A stretch of DNA of 64,000 bases from Mycobacterium lacus (GCF_010731535.1 NZ_AP022581.1:1621952-1685951); one strand, 5' to 3'. Shown: positions 37,301 through 50,000, numbered from the stretch's first letter. Notes: generated from the letters alone by a model not told the origin. Program-made: numbers and translations.

Positions 37301-40300
37301 GTTTGCGGGGGCGGGGTTTGTGGAGTTGGTGTTGCGGGCTGGTGATGAGGTTGGTTGTGGTGTGGTGGAGGAGTTGACGTTGGTGGCTCCGTTGGTGTTG
37401 CCGGAGGTTGGCGGGTTCAGGTGCAGGTGGTGGTGGGTGTTGTGGGTGATTCGGGTTGTCGTGATGTGTCGGTGTATTCGTGTGGTGGGCAATCTGATTC
37501 GGTGTGGGTGTTGCATGCGCAGGGTGTGTTGAGCGCGGGTTCGGTGGGGCCGGGGCGGATTTGTCGGTGGCCGCCGGTGGGGCGGTGGCGGTGGATGTGG
37601 CCGGTGCGTATGAGCGGTTGGCTGGGCGGGGGTATGAGTATGGTCCGGCGTTTCGGGGTTTGCGGGCGATGTGGCGGCGGGGTGAGGAGGTGTTCGCTGA
37701 GGTGGCTGTTCCGGAGGTTGCGGTGGTCGGGGGTGGGTTTGGGATTCATCCGGTGGTGTTGGATGCGGCGTTGCATGCGTTGGGGGTGGCCGGCGAGGGG
37801 GGTGCGACGGTGTTGCCGTTTTCGTGGCGGGGGGTGTGTTTGCATGCGGTGGGGGCGTCGAGGGTGCGGGTGCGGTTAGTGCCGGTGGGGTTGGGGGCGG
37901 TGTCGGTGGAGTTGGCCGATGGGGTGGGGTTGCCGGTGTTGTCGGTGCGGGAGTTGGTGGTTCGTCCGGTGTCGGCGGGGGTGTTGTCGGCTGTGGTGCC
38001 GCGTGGGGGTGGGGGGTTGTTGGAGGTGGTGTGGTCGCCGGTGTCGTTGGGGTCCAACGGTGTTGGTGGTGATGGTGTGGTGGTGTGCGAGCCGGGTGGG
38101 TCGGTGTATGCGGCGGTGCATGAGGTGTTGGGGGTGGTGCAGTCGTGGTTGGCCGGTGGGGGGTCGGGGGTGTTGGTGGTGTGCACGCGTGGTGCGGTGG
38201 GTTTGGCCGGTGAGGATGTGACGGATTTGGCTGGTGCGGCGGTGTGGGGGTTGGTGCGTTCGGCGCAGGCGGAGTGTCCGGGTCGGGTGGTGTTGGTGGA
38301 TTCGGATGGGTCGTTGGATGTGGCGGAGGTTATTGGTTGTGGTGAGCCGCAGGTGGTGGTGCGTTCGGGTGTGGCGCATGCGGCTCGGTTGGTTCCGGTG
38401 GGGGCGGGGGCGGTGTTGGAGTTGCCGGCGGGGTGGCGGGTCAGCGCTGGTGGTGGGGGACGTTGGAGGATCTGGTGGTGCGGTCGTGTCCACGAGTGGA
38501 GCTGGGTGCCGGGCAGGTGCGGGTGGCGGTGGCCGCGGTGGGGGTGAATTTCCGGGATGTGTTGGTGGCGTTGGGGATGTATCCCGGTGGTGGACAGATC
38601 GGTGTTGAGGGTGCGGGGGTGGTGGTTGAGGTTGGTCCGGGGGTGGCGGGGTTGGCGGTTGGTGATGCGGTGATGGGGTTGTTGGGGGTGGTGGGTTCTG
38701 AGGCGGTGGTGGATGCGCGGTTGGTGACCGCGGTGCCGGTGGGTTGGTCGTTGGTGCGGGCGGCGGGGGTGCCGGTGGTGTTTTTGACCGCGTGGTATGG
38801 CTTGTCGGTGTTGGCCGGGGTGCGGGCGGGTCAGAAGGTGTTGGTGCATGCGGCTGCCGGTGGGGTGGGGATGGCGGCGGTGCAGCTGGCGCGGCATTGG
38901 GGTGTGGAGGTTTTCGTCACGGCTAGTCGTGGTAAGTGGGATGTGTTGCGGGCGATGGGGTTTGATGATGAGCATATCGGGGATTCGCGGAGTGTGGAGT
39001 TTGAGCGGAAGTTTTTGGCGGTCACCGAGGGCGGGGTTGATGTGGTGCTCAACTCGCTGGCCGGTGAGTTTGTGGATGCGTCGTTGCGGTTGTTGGTCGG
39101 TGGTGGGTGTTTTATTGAGATGGGTAAGACCGATGTGCGTGATCCGCGGGTGGTTGCCGCTAACCATCCCGGTGTTGTGTATCGGGCGTTTGATTTGATG
39201 CAGGCCGGTGCGGATCGGATCGCGGTGATGCTGGCCCAGTTGTTGGGGTTGTTTGCTGCTGGGGTGTTGGAGCCGTTGCCGGTCAAGGCTTTTGATGTGC
39301 GGTGTGCTGCGGCGGCGTATCGGTTTGTCAGTCAGGCCCGTCATGTCGGCAAGGTGGTGTTGACCGTGGCGGGTGGGGGTTGGCGGGTCCACGGCGCTGA
39401 TCACGGGGGTACCGGGATGGCCGGGGCGGCGGTGGCCGAGCATGTGGTGGCCCGTTACGGGGTGGCCCATGTGGTGTTGGTCAGCCGCAGCGGTGCCGAT
39501 GCCCCGGGAGTCGATGAGTTGGTGGGTCGGCTCGAGGGCGCGGGGCGCGGGTGTCGGTGCTGGCTTGTGATGTGGCCGATCGGGATGCGGTGGCGGCGTT
39601 GTTGGCCGGGCTGGATCCGCGCTATCCGCTTAAGGGGGTGTTTCATGCCGCGGGGGTGCTCGATGATGGGCTGATCGCGTCGTTGACACCGGCGCGGGTG
39701 GATGCGGTGTTGCGGGCCAAGGTTGATGGGGCCTGGAATTTGCATGAGCTTACCGAACACATGGATTTGTCGGCGTTTGTGCTGTTTTCCTCGATGGCCG
39801 GGATCGTGGGTGCTCCGGGGCAGGGTAATTACGCGGCGGCCAACAGTTTTCTCGACGGGCTGGCCGCCCACCGCCGCGCCCGGGGCCTACCCGGGTTGTC
39901 GGTGGCCTGGGGCCTCTGGGAACAAACCAGTGCCATGACCCAACACCTGGCCGATCACGACAAAGCCCGCATGAGGCGCCTCGGACTCACACCGCTGTCC
40001 ACCCCCCACGCCCTGCACCTGCTCGACGAGGCGATGCTGACCCAACGCCCCACGCTCGTGGCTACCCGCCTCGACCCAGCCGCGCTGTCCGAGCACGGCG
40101 CCGCGCTGCCCCCCCTGCTGAGTCGGCTGGTCGCGCGCCCCACCCGACGTGTCGTCTACGACGACACCGCGGCCTCGATGACAGGCCTCGTCACCCGGCT
40201 GCACGGCCTGTCCGCCGAGCATCGGCACAGCGAACTTGTGGACCTGGTCCGCAGCAACGCCGCCACCGTCTTGGGCCGCACCAACGCCGCGGACATCAAC

Positions 40301-40708
40301 GCCGGCAGCGTCTTTCAAGACCTCGGTTTCGACTCACTGACCGCCGTGGAACTGCGCAACCGACTCAAAACCGCCACCGGACTCACCCTTTCGCCCACCC
40401 TCATCTTCGACTACCCAACCCCCACCGCGCTCGCCCAACACCTCGACGATCAGCTGGCGGAAACCACCAGCGGCGCCGACCAACCCAACCCGCTGGCGCG
40501 CCTCAACGAGATCACCCGCGAACTGCAAACACTGCTCAACCACACCGGTTGGAAACCCGAGGACAAACCACACCTCACCACTCGCATCCAAACCCTCCTG
40601 AGCACGTTGCGCGCCCACCTCGACCCCGAGGAGCCCGACGACGAGGACATCACCACCGCCACCGAAAGCCAGCTCTTCGCCATCCTCGACGAAGAACTCG
40701 GAACGTAG
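34360..40708 (+). CDS. pks7: Modular type I PKS Pks7, KS-AT-DH-ER-KR-ACP (frameshifted in this sequence)
   Basis: An N-terminal docking coiled coil ([20 protein letters not shown]) precedes a KS with DTACSSS near residue 205. The AT has GHSQGE and [10 protein letters not shown], the methylmalonyl-CoA signature. The DH has LVDHVVGG and [11 protein letters not shown], the ER has [16 protein letters not shown], the B-type KR has HAAGVLDDG and FSSMAG..GNYAAAN, and the ACP has [12 protein letters not shown], with a C-terminal docking tail. This is a fully reducing module. The frame breaks at about 37173, 37413, 37552, 38455 and 39542, each with one G fewer than the copy in pks8; three more such losses at 39376-39410 cancel out. 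Undoing them gives ~2,100 residues, as for M. tuberculosis Pks7. I read most breaks as sequence errors. Confidence 0.85.
34893..35741 (+). repeat. Direct repeat, KS-domain copy 1 (pairs with 41256-42104)
   Basis: The 849 bases coding for most of the KS domain of pks7 are very similar to the equal-length 41256-42104 in pks8, with scattered substitutions and no indels seen. Similarity drops sharply at both sides, where the AT domains begin. Confidence 0.8.
37032..40707 (+). repeat. Long direct repeat, DH-ER-KR-ACP copy 1 (pairs with 43353-47005)
   Basis: About 3.68 kb from the AT-DH linker ([13 protein letters not shown]) to the last codon of pks7 is nearly identical in DNA to 43353-47005. Differences are almost all indels in G runs. 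The stop region also matches up to GAACGTA, after which the sequences diverge at once. Such homogeneity implies recent gene conversion or duplication. Confidence 0.88.
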
Positions 40709-40731
40709 GACCCTCACGACAAGGAGCGCCA

Positions 40732-43700
40732 GTGTCGGGCACCGCCAAACATGTTGATTACCTGAAGCGCCTCACCGCGGATCTGCGGCGCACTCGGCGG
40801 CGTCTCTCGGAATTGGAGGGCAAGCTGTCGGAGCCGGTGGCGGTGTTGGGGATGGCGTGCCGTTATCCGGGTGGTGTGGACTCCCCAGAGGCCTTGTGGG
40901 AGATGGTGGTTGAGGGCCGCGACGCGGTGTCAGACTTTCCCGCGGACCGGGGCTGGGACACAGTAGGTCTCTACGACCCGGACCCCGACGTCCCGGGAAA
41001 AATGTACGTACGCCAGGGTTCGTTCTTAAGGAATCCGGGAGATTTCGATGCCGGGTTCTTTGGTATCGGCCCCAGCGAGGCGCTGGCGATGGATCCTCAG
41101 CAGCGGCTAATGCTGGAGTTGTCGTGGGAAGCCTTGGAGCGCGCCGGGATTGACCCGCTGGGATTGCGGGGTTCGCCGACGGGGGTGTTCGCGGGCGTGA
41201 TCCACGCCGGCTACGGAGGCGAAGTGCAGGGTGAACTGGAGGGTTATGGGCTCACCGGTTCGACGTTGAGTGTGGTCTCGGGGCGGGTGGCCTACGTGCT
41301 GGGGTTGGAAGGCCCTGCGGTGTCGGTGGATACGGCGTGTTCGTCGTCGTTGGTGGCGTTGCATCTGGCGGCGCAGTCGCTGCGGTCGGGGGAGTGTGAT
41401 CTGGCGCTGGTCGGTGGGGTGACGGTGATGGCCACGCCCGCTGCGTTCGTGGAGTTCAGCCGGCAGCGGGCGCTGGCCGCCGACGGTCGGTGCAAGGTGT
41501 ACGCGGGCGCCGCCGATGGCACCGCATGGTCGGAGGGGGCGGGGGTCTTGGCTGTGGAGCGGTTGGCCGATGCGCGGCGGTTGGGGCATCCGGTGTTGGC
41601 GCTCGTGCGGGGGTCCGCGGTGAATCAGGATGGCGCCTCCAACGGGCTGACGGCACCGAATGGGCCGTCCCAGCAGCGGGTCATCCGGGCGGCGTTGGCC
41701 AGCGCGGGGCTGACCGCGGCCGATGTGGACGTGGTGGAGGGTCACGGGACCGGGACCGTGCTCGGGGATCCGATTGAGGCGCAGGCGCTGTTGGCGACGT
41801 ATGGGCGGGATCGGCTGGCGGATCGGCCGCTGTGGTTGGGGTCGGTCAAATCCAACATCGGTCACACGTCGGCGGCGGCGGGGGTGGCCGGGGTGATCAA
41901 GATGGTGCAGGCGATGCGCCATGGGGTGATGCCCAAGACGTTGCATGTGGATGTGCCGACGCCGCATGTGGATTGGTCGGCGGGGGCGGTGTCGTTGTTG
42001 ACCGAGGCGCGGCCGTGGCCGGCAGGAGATGGTCCGCGGCGGGCGGGGGTGTCGTCGTTCGGGATCAGCGGCACCAATGCGCACGTGATCCTGGAACAGG
42101 CACCGATACGGCCGCCCGAGCCTGAAAGCCCGGAAAGCGTTGCGCCCGAGCGCAATGACTTGGTGACAGCGTGGGTGTTGTCCGCTCGTTCGGAGCGGGC
42201 GCTAGCCAATCAGGCCAAGCGGCTGGCAGCCCATGTGGCCGGCGATGCGAGCCTGAGCCTGGCCGATGTGGGTTGGTCGTTGGTGACGACGCGGTCCGTG
42301 TTCGACCATCGGGCAGTCGTGGTCGGCAGGGACCGCGACCATCTCCTGGCGGGGTTGCTCGGGCTAGCCGCCGGTGATCCGGATCCCGGTGTGGTGGTGG
42401 GGCGCGCCCGATCGGTGGGCAAGACCGCGTTTGTCTTTCCCGGCCAGGGCGCGCAGCGGCTAGGCATGGGCCGACAGCTGTGCGAGCAATTCCCGGTGTT
42501 CGCCAAGGCTTTTGACGAGGCGGTGACGGCGTTGGACCCGCATCTGCGGTTGCCGCTGCGGCAGGTGATGTGGGGTGGCGATGCCGCGCTGCTGCAAAGC
42601 ACGGAGTTCGCGCAGCCGGCCTTGTTTGCCGTCGAGGTGGCGTTGGCGGCGTCGCTGCGGCACTGGGGCGTGTTGCCGGACGTCGTGACGGGCCATTCAG
42701 TGGGCGAGATCACCGCCGCCTATGTGGCGGGCGTGTTGTCGCTGCCGGATGCGGCCAACGTGGTGGCCGGGCGGGCCAGGTTGATGGCGGGGTTGCCCGC
42801 CGGTGGGGTGATGGTGGCGGTGGCCGCCCGCGAAGACGAGGTGGCGCCGTTGGTTACCGAAGGAGTGAGCATCGCGGCCGTCAATGGCCCCAACGCGGTG
42901 GTGATTTCGGGTGCCGACGCGCCGGTGGCCGCGGTGGCGGATCGCTTGGCGCAGCAGGGTCGGCGGGTGCATCGGTTGCCGGTGTCGCACGCGTTTCATT
43001 CGGCGCTGATGGACCCGATGCTCGTGGAGTTCTCGCGGCTGCTCGCCGGGGTTTCGGCCGCAGAACCACGGATTGCGTTGGTGTCCAACCTGACTGGGCA
43101 GTTGGCCGGACCCGGATACGGGTCGGCGCAGTATTGGGTCGAGCACGTGCGGCAGCCGGTGCGATTCGCCGACGGGGTGCGGGCCGCAGAGTCGTTGGGG
43201 GCCGGGGTTTTTGTGGAGGTGGGTCCTGGTGGCGGCCTCAGCGCCGCGGTGGAACAGTCGTTGACCGCTGAGCAGGCGGTGTCGGTGGTCACGCTGGCCA
43301 AGGACCGCCCCGAAGCCGAGTCGCTGCTGGCCGGGCTGGGGCATTTGTTCACCGCCGGGGTGGGTGTGGATTGGCGGGCGGTTTTTGGCGCCGGGCGTCG
43401 TGTGGAGTTGCCGACGTATGCGTTTGATCGGCGGCGGTTTTGGTTGTCTTGTGGGTCGGTGGGGTTGGTGGATGTGGGGGGTGTGGGGTTGGTGGGGGTT
43501 GGTCATCCGGTGTTGGGTGCGGTGGTGGAGCGGCCGGATTCGGGTGGGGTGGTGTTGACGGGTTGGTTGTCGGGGGTTGGGCAGCCGTGGTTGGTCGATC
43601 ATGTTGTGGGTGGGGTGGTGTTGTTTGCGGGGGCGGGGTTTGTGGAGTTGGTGTTGCGGGCTGGTGATGAGGTTGGTTGTGGTGTGGTGGAGGAGTTGAC

Positions 43701-46700
43701 GTTGGTGGCTCCGTTGGTGTTGCCGGAGGTTGGCGGGGTTCGGGTGCAGGTGGTGGTGGGTGTTGTGGGTGATTCGGGTTGTCGTGATGTGTCGGTGTAT
43801 TCGTGTGGTGGGCAATCTGATTCGGTGTGGGTGTTGCATGCGCAGGGTGTGTTGAGCGCGGGTTCGGTGGGGCCGGGGGCGGATTTGTCGGTGTGGCCGC
43901 CGGTGGGGGCGGTGGCGGTGGATGTGGCCGGTGCGTATGAGCGGTTGGCTGGGCGGGGGTATGAGTATGGTCCGGCGTTTCGGGGTTTGCGGGCGATGTG
44001 GCGGCGGGGTGAGGAGGTGTTCGCTGAGGTGGCTGTTCCGGAGGTTGCGGTGGTCGGGGGTGGGTTTGGGATTCATCCGGTGGTGTTGGATGCGGCGTTG
44101 CATGCGTTGGGGGTGGCCGGCGAGGGGGGTGCGACGGTGTTGCCGTTTTCGTGGCGGGGTGTGTTTGCATGCGGTGGGGGCGTCGAGGTGCGGGTGCGGT
44201 TAGTGCCGGTGGGGTTGGGGGCGGTGTCGGTGGAGTTGGCCGATGGGGTGGGGTTGCCGGTGTTGTCGGTGCGGGAGTTGGTGGTTCGTCCGGTGTCGGC
44301 GGGGGTGTTGTCGGCTGTGGTGCCGCGTGGGGGGGGGGTTGTTGGAGGTGGTGTGGTCGCCGGTGTCGTTGGGGTCCAACGGTGTTGGTGGTGATGGTGT
44401 GGTGGTGGTGGGTCGGTGTATGCGGCGGTGCATGAGGTGTTGGGGGTGGTGCAGTCGTGGTTGGCCGGTGGGGGGTCGGGGGTGTTGGTGGTGTGCACGC
44501 GTGGTGCGGTGGGTTTGGCCGGTGAGGATGTGACGGATTTGGCTGGTGCGGCGGTGTGGGGGTTGGTGCGTTCGGCGCAGAGTGTCAGGTCGGATTCGGA
44601 TGGGTCGTTGGATGTGGCGGAGGTTATTGGTTGTGGTGAGCCGCAGGTGGTGGTGCGTTCAGGTGTGGCGCATGCAGCTCGGTTGGTTCCAGTGGGGGCA
44701 GGGGCGGTGTTGGAGTTGCCGGCGGGGGGGTGGCGGGTCAGCGCTGGTGGTGGGGGGACGTTGGAGGATCTGGTGGTGCGGTCGTGTCCACGAGTGGAGC
44801 TGGGTGCCGGGCAGGTGCGGGTGGCGGTGGCCGCGGTGGGGGTGAATTTCCGGGATGTGTTGGTGGCGTTGGGGATGTATCCCGGTGGTGGACAGATCGG
44901 TGTTGAGGGTGCGGGGGTGGTGGTTGAGGTTGGTCCGGGGGTGGCGGGGTTGGCGGTTGGTGATGCGGTGATGGGGTTGTTGGGGTGGTGGGTTCTGAGG
45001 CGGTGGTGGATGCGCGGTTGGTGACCGCGGTGCCGGTGGGTTGGTCGTTGGTGCGGGCGGCAGGGTGCCGGTGGTGTTTTGACCGCGTGGTATGGCTTGT
45101 CGGTGTTGGCCGGGGTGCGGGCGGGTCAGAAGGTGTTGGTGCATGCGGCTGCCGGTGGGGTGGGGATGGCGGCGGTGCAGCTGGCGCGGCATTGGGGTGT
45201 GGAGGTTTTCGTCACGGCTAGTCGTGGTAAGTGGGATGTGTTGCGGGCGATGGGGTTTGATGATGAGCATATCGGGGATTCGCGGAGTGTGGAGTTTGAG
45301 CGGAAGTTTTTGGCGGTCACCGAGGGGGCGGGGGTTGATGTGGTGCTCAACTCGCTGGCCGGTGAGTTTGTGGATGCGTCGTTGCGGTTGTTGGTCGGTG
45401 GTGGGTGTTTTATTGAGATGGGTAAGACCGATGTGCGTGATCCGCGGGTGGTTGCCGCTAACCATCCCGGTGTTGTGTATCGGGCGTTTGATTTGATGCA
45501 GGCCGGTGCGGATCGGATCGCGGTGATGCTGGCCCAGTTGTTGGGGTTGTTTGCTGCTGGGGTGTTGGAGCCGTTGCCGGTCAAGGCTTTTGATGTGCGG
45601 TGTGCTGCGGCGGCGTATCGGTTTGTCAGTCAGGCCCGTCATGTCGGCAAGGTGGTGTTGACCGTGGCGGGTGGGGGGTTGGCGGGGTCCACGGCGCTGA
45701 TCACGGGGGGTACCGGGATGGCCGGGGCGGCGGTGGCCGAGCATGTGGTGGCCCGTTACGGGGTGGCCCATGTGGTGTTGGTCAGCCGCAGCGGTGCCGA
45801 TGCCCCGGGAGTCGATGAGTTGGTGGGTCGGCTCGAGGGCGCGGGGGCGCGGGTGTCGGTGCTGGCTTGTGATGTGGCCGATCGGGATGCGGTGGCGGCG
45901 TTGTTGGCCGGGCTGGATCCGCGCTATCCGCTTAAGGGGGTGTTTCATGCCGCGGGGGTGCTCGATGATGGGCTGATCGCGTCGTTGACACCGGCGCGGG
46001 TGGATGCGGTGTTGCGGGCCAAGGTTGATGGGGCCTGGAATTTGCATGAGCTTACCGAACACATGGATTTGTCGGCGTTTGTGCTGTTTTCCTCGATGGC
46101 CGGGATCGTGGGTGCTCCGGGCAGGGTAATTACGCGGCGGCCAACAGTTTTCTCGACGGGCTGGCCGCCCACCGCCGCGCCCGGGGCCTACCCGGGTTGT
46201 CGGTGGCCTGGGGCCTCTGGGAACAAACCAGTGCCATGACCCAACACCTGGCCGATCACGACAAAGCCCGCATGAGGCGCCTCGGACTCACACCGCTGTC
46301 CACCCCCCACGCCCTGCACCTGCTCGACGAGGCGATGCTGACCCAACGCCCCACGCTCGTGGCTACCCGCCTCGACCCAGCCGCGCTGTCCGAGCACGGC
46401 GCCGCGCTGCCCCTGCTGAGTCGGCTGGTCGCGCGCCCCACCCGACGTGTCGTCTACGACGACACCGCGGCCTCGATGACAGGCCTCGTCACCCGGCTGC
46501 ACGGCCTGTCCGCCGAGCATCGGCACAGCGAACTTGTGGACCTGGTCCGCAGCAACGCCGCCACCGTCTTGGGCCGCACCAACGCCGCGGACATCAACGC
46601 CGGCAGCGTCTTTCAAGACCTCGGTTTCGACTCACTGACCGCCGTGGAACTGCGCAACCGACTCAAAACCGCCACCGGACTCACCCTTTCGCCCACCCTC

Positions 46701-47006
46701 ATCTTCGACTACCCAACCCCCACCGCGCTCGCCCAACACCTCGACGATCAGCTGGCGGAAACCACCAGCGGCGCCGACCAACCCAACCCGCTGGCGCGCC
46801 TCAACGAGATCACCCGCGAACTGCAAACACTGCTCAACCACACCGGTTGGAAACCCGAGGACAAACCACACCTCACCACTCGCATCCAAACCCTCCTGAG
46901 CACGTTGCGCGCCCACCTCGACCCCGAGGAGCCCGACGACGACGACATCACCACCGCCACCGAAAGCCAGCTCTTCGCCATCCTCGACGAAGAACTCGGA
47001 ACGTAA
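40732..47006 (+). CDS. pks8: Modular type I PKS Pks8 (+Pks17), KS-AT-DH-ER-KR-ACP (frameshifted in this sequence)
   Basis: Starts at GTG 40732 after AAGGAG, with a docking coil ([20 protein letters not shown]). The KS is intact. The AT has GHSVGE and [12 protein letters not shown], the malonyl-CoA signature. DH, ER, B-type KR ([14 protein letters not shown]) and ACP are as in pks7, so this is a second fully reducing module. The frame is open through KS-AT-DH to ~44330, then breaks near 44335, 44400, 44985, 45065 and 46120, with compensated losses at 44155-44199. In M. tuberculosis this unit is annotated as two genes, pks8 (KS-AT-DH-ER) and pks17 (ER-KR-ACP); here the breaks crowd the same area, and they partly coincide with G runs and with two short deletions (near 44400 and 44585) relative to pks7. 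Confidence 0.83.
41256..42104 (+). repeat. Direct repeat, KS-domain copy 2 (pairs with 34893-35741)
   Basis: Equal-length counterpart of the pks7 KS segment, ending at the common GAACAGGCACC just before the AT domain. Confidence 0.8.
43353..47005 (+). repeat. Long direct repeat, DH-ER-KR-ACP copy 2 (pairs with 37032-40707)
   Basis: About 3.65 kb, 23 bases shorter than copy 1 overall. Short deletions near 44400 and 44585 account for most of the difference; the rest are single-base changes in G runs, some longer and some shorter than in copy 1. Confidence 0.88.
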
Positions 47007-47031
47007 CGAGCGAGCGCTAGCGGAGGGCGGC

Positions 47032-50000
47032 ATGCAACCGACGGACATCGCGGTCATCGGACTCGCGTGCAGGTTCCCGGCTGCCGTCAATCCCCGCGAA
47101 TTCTGGCAGCTGGTTCGTGACGGGCGCGAGGTGACCGGATCCATCGACGACGTCGCCGACTTCGACGCCAGCTTCTTCAATCTCTCGCCGCGCGAGGCGT
47201 CCGCGATGGATCCCCGCCAGCGTCTGGCCCTCGAACTGACATGGGAACTGCTGGAAGACGCGCATGTCGTTCCGGCAGCCGTACGCGGAGAACGGGTCGC
47301 GGTTTACCTGGGAGCGATGAACGACGACTACGCGTTTCTGACGCTCGACGGGAACGATATCGACCATCACTCGTTTGCCGGCGTCAGCCGGGGAATGATC
47401 GCCAACCGGCTCTCGTATGCCTTCGGGATGCATGGCCCAAGCGTCACCGTGGATTCCGGGCAATCGTCTTCGCTGGTCGCCGTTCACCTGGCCTGTGAAA
47501 GCCTCCGCACCGGTGAATCGCCGATGGCGATAGCCGGCGGCGTCCATCTCAACCTGGCAGCCGAAACCACAACGCTCGAAGCGGAATTCGGTGCCCTGTC
47601 CTCCTCGGGCCACACCTGCGCGTTCGACCGACGTGCCGACGGCTACGTGCGCGGCGAAGGCGGTGGACTCGTGCTGCTCAAGCCGTTACGTGCGGCCCTC
47701 GACGACGGCGACCGAATCCGCGCCATCATTCGCGGCAGCGCCGTCGGCAACGCGGGAGACGCCGCCGCCGGGCTGACCGTGCCGTCGGCCGCCGGGGAGG
47801 CCGACGTCATTCGGCGAGCACTATCTAACGCCGGGCTCGACATCGGGCAGATCGATTTCGTCGAGGCGCATGGAACCGGCACCGAGGTCGGCGACCCTGT
47901 CGAGGCGAGCGCGCTGGGGGAGGTATTCGTCCAACGGCACGATCGTCCGCTGATGGTGGGGTCGGTGAAGACCAACATTGGCCACGCCGGGGCCGCCTCG
48001 GGGATTGCGGGTCTGCTCAAAGCCGTGTTGGCGATCGAAAACGCTTCGATACCACCAAGTCTCAACTACTCCAGTCCGGTGATCGATCTGGAAAGGCTGG
48101 GGCTCCGGGTCAACACCGCGCTGACCCCCTGGCCGATGGGGGACAATCCGCGGCGGGCGGGCGTGTCGTCATTCGGGATGGGCGGGACGAACGCGCACGT
48201 GATCCTGGAACAGGCTCCGACGCTGCTCGCGGCGGCGGAAATCGGTGCGGCCGATCACGATAACGCGGTCGTTCCGTGGGTGCTGTCCGGCCGTTCCGCC
48301 GAGGCGCTGGCGGACCAGGCCCGGCGGTTGTTGGCGCACATCGCCACCGATAACAGGCTGCGCGTGGCCGACGTGGGATGGTCGTTGGCGTCGACGCGCT
48401 CGGCGTTCGAGCACCGGGCGGTGCTGGTGGGCGCGGACCGTGAGTCGCTGACCACGGGGCTGGCGGCGCTGGCCGCTGGCGAGCAGGGCGCCGTGGTCGG
48501 TCGCGTGCGGTCACAGGGCAAGACGGTGTTCGCCTTCCCCGGGCAGGGCTCGCAATGGCTGGGAATGGGCCGGCAGTTGCACGAGCGCTTTCCGCCCTTC
48601 GCCGAGGCGTTCGACGAGGTGGTGGCCGCGTTGGATCGGTACCTGCGGTTGCCGTTGCGACAGGTGATGTGGGGCGCGGACGGAAAGCTGCTGGAAAGTA
48701 CCGAGTTTGCCCAGCCGGCGTTGTTGGCCGTGGAGCTGGCGTTGGCCGCGTTGCTCCAAAGCTGCGCTGTGGTACCCGATTTCGTGATGGGCCATTCGGT
48801 CGGGGAGATCAGTGCCGCGTGTCTGGCCGGGGTGCTGTCCGTGGCCGACGCGGCCAAGGTAGTCGCGGCGCGGGGCCAATTGATGGCGGCGCTTCCGGCC
48901 GGCGGGGTGATGGTTGCGGTGGCCGCCGGCGAAGACGAGGTGACGCCGCTGCTCATCGATGGAGTGAGCATCGCGGCCATTAATGGCCCGAACGCGGTGG
49001 TGATTTCGGGTTCCGCCCCCGCGGTGATGGCGGTGGCGGATCGGCTGGCGCAGCGGGGCCGTCGCGTGCATCGGTTGGCCGTCTCGCACGCGTTCCATTC
49101 GACCTTGATGGAGCCCATGGTCGAGCAGTTTCGCGATGCGCTGGCCGAGCTCGTCCCGGCGGAGCCGCGAATTGGCCTGGTGTCCAACATGACTGGGCAG
49201 TTGGCCGGACCCGGATACGGGTCCGCGCAGTATTGGGCCGATCATGTGCGTCAACCAGTGCGCTTTGCCGACGGTGTCCGTGCCGTCGAGGCGCTAGGGG
49301 CCGGGGTGTTTATCGAGGTGGGTCCCGGTGGCGCGGTGATGGCCGCGGTGGCGGACTCGCTGTCGGAAAAGTCTGCCGGTGAGGCGGACCCGACGGTGGT
49401 CGCCATGGCCAAGGATCGCCCGGAAGTGGCGTCGGCCGTCACCGCGCTGGGACGATTGTTCACCGCGGGTGTGGGCGTCGATTGGGGTCCGGTCTTCAAC
49501 GGCGTGGCGGCCCGGCGGGTGGAGTTGCCGACGTATGCGTTCCAGCGACGGCGATATTGGCTGGGCGGCGCCGGGGATGCGCCGGTCGAGCGTCCCATGC
49601 CCAATGTGGCGGAACGGTTACGCGGCCTCCCCCCCACGGAGCGGCACCGCCAGCTGGTGGAGTTGGTGCGCACGCATGCGGCGGTCGTGCTGGGTCACCC
49701 GAGCCCCGTTGACATCGATGCCGGCCGCGCCTTTCAAGACCTCGGATTCGACTCAATGGCCGGGGTCGAACTCCGCAATCGACTCAAAGCGGTAATGGGC
49801 CCGGCCGGATTAGTGCTGCCGCGCACCCTGATCTTCGACCATCCCACGCCGACAGCGCTGGCACATTACCTCGGCCAACAACTGTCGGGCAGTCGTCATG
49901 ACGAATTGGCCGAGGAGAAGATTCGGTCTTTGCTAATGCGGATCCCTATTCACGAGCTCCGGCGAACCGGACTGCTGGACAAATTATTGCTGCTGGCCGG

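Noticed and set aside
37746..39470. Long minus-strand open frame (574 codons) opposite pks7, and similar ones opposite pks8
   Set aside because: The predicted protein is a His/Pro/Thr/Arg-rich low-complexity string, the expected antisense of G/T-biased PKS coding DNA, with no domain.
40732..47006. Annotating pks8 and pks17 as two separate genes
   Set aside because: Domain order across the breaks is continuous, the pks7 copy shows the same domains in one module, and the breaks coincide mostly with G-run indels; no start signal precedes a pks17-like frame.
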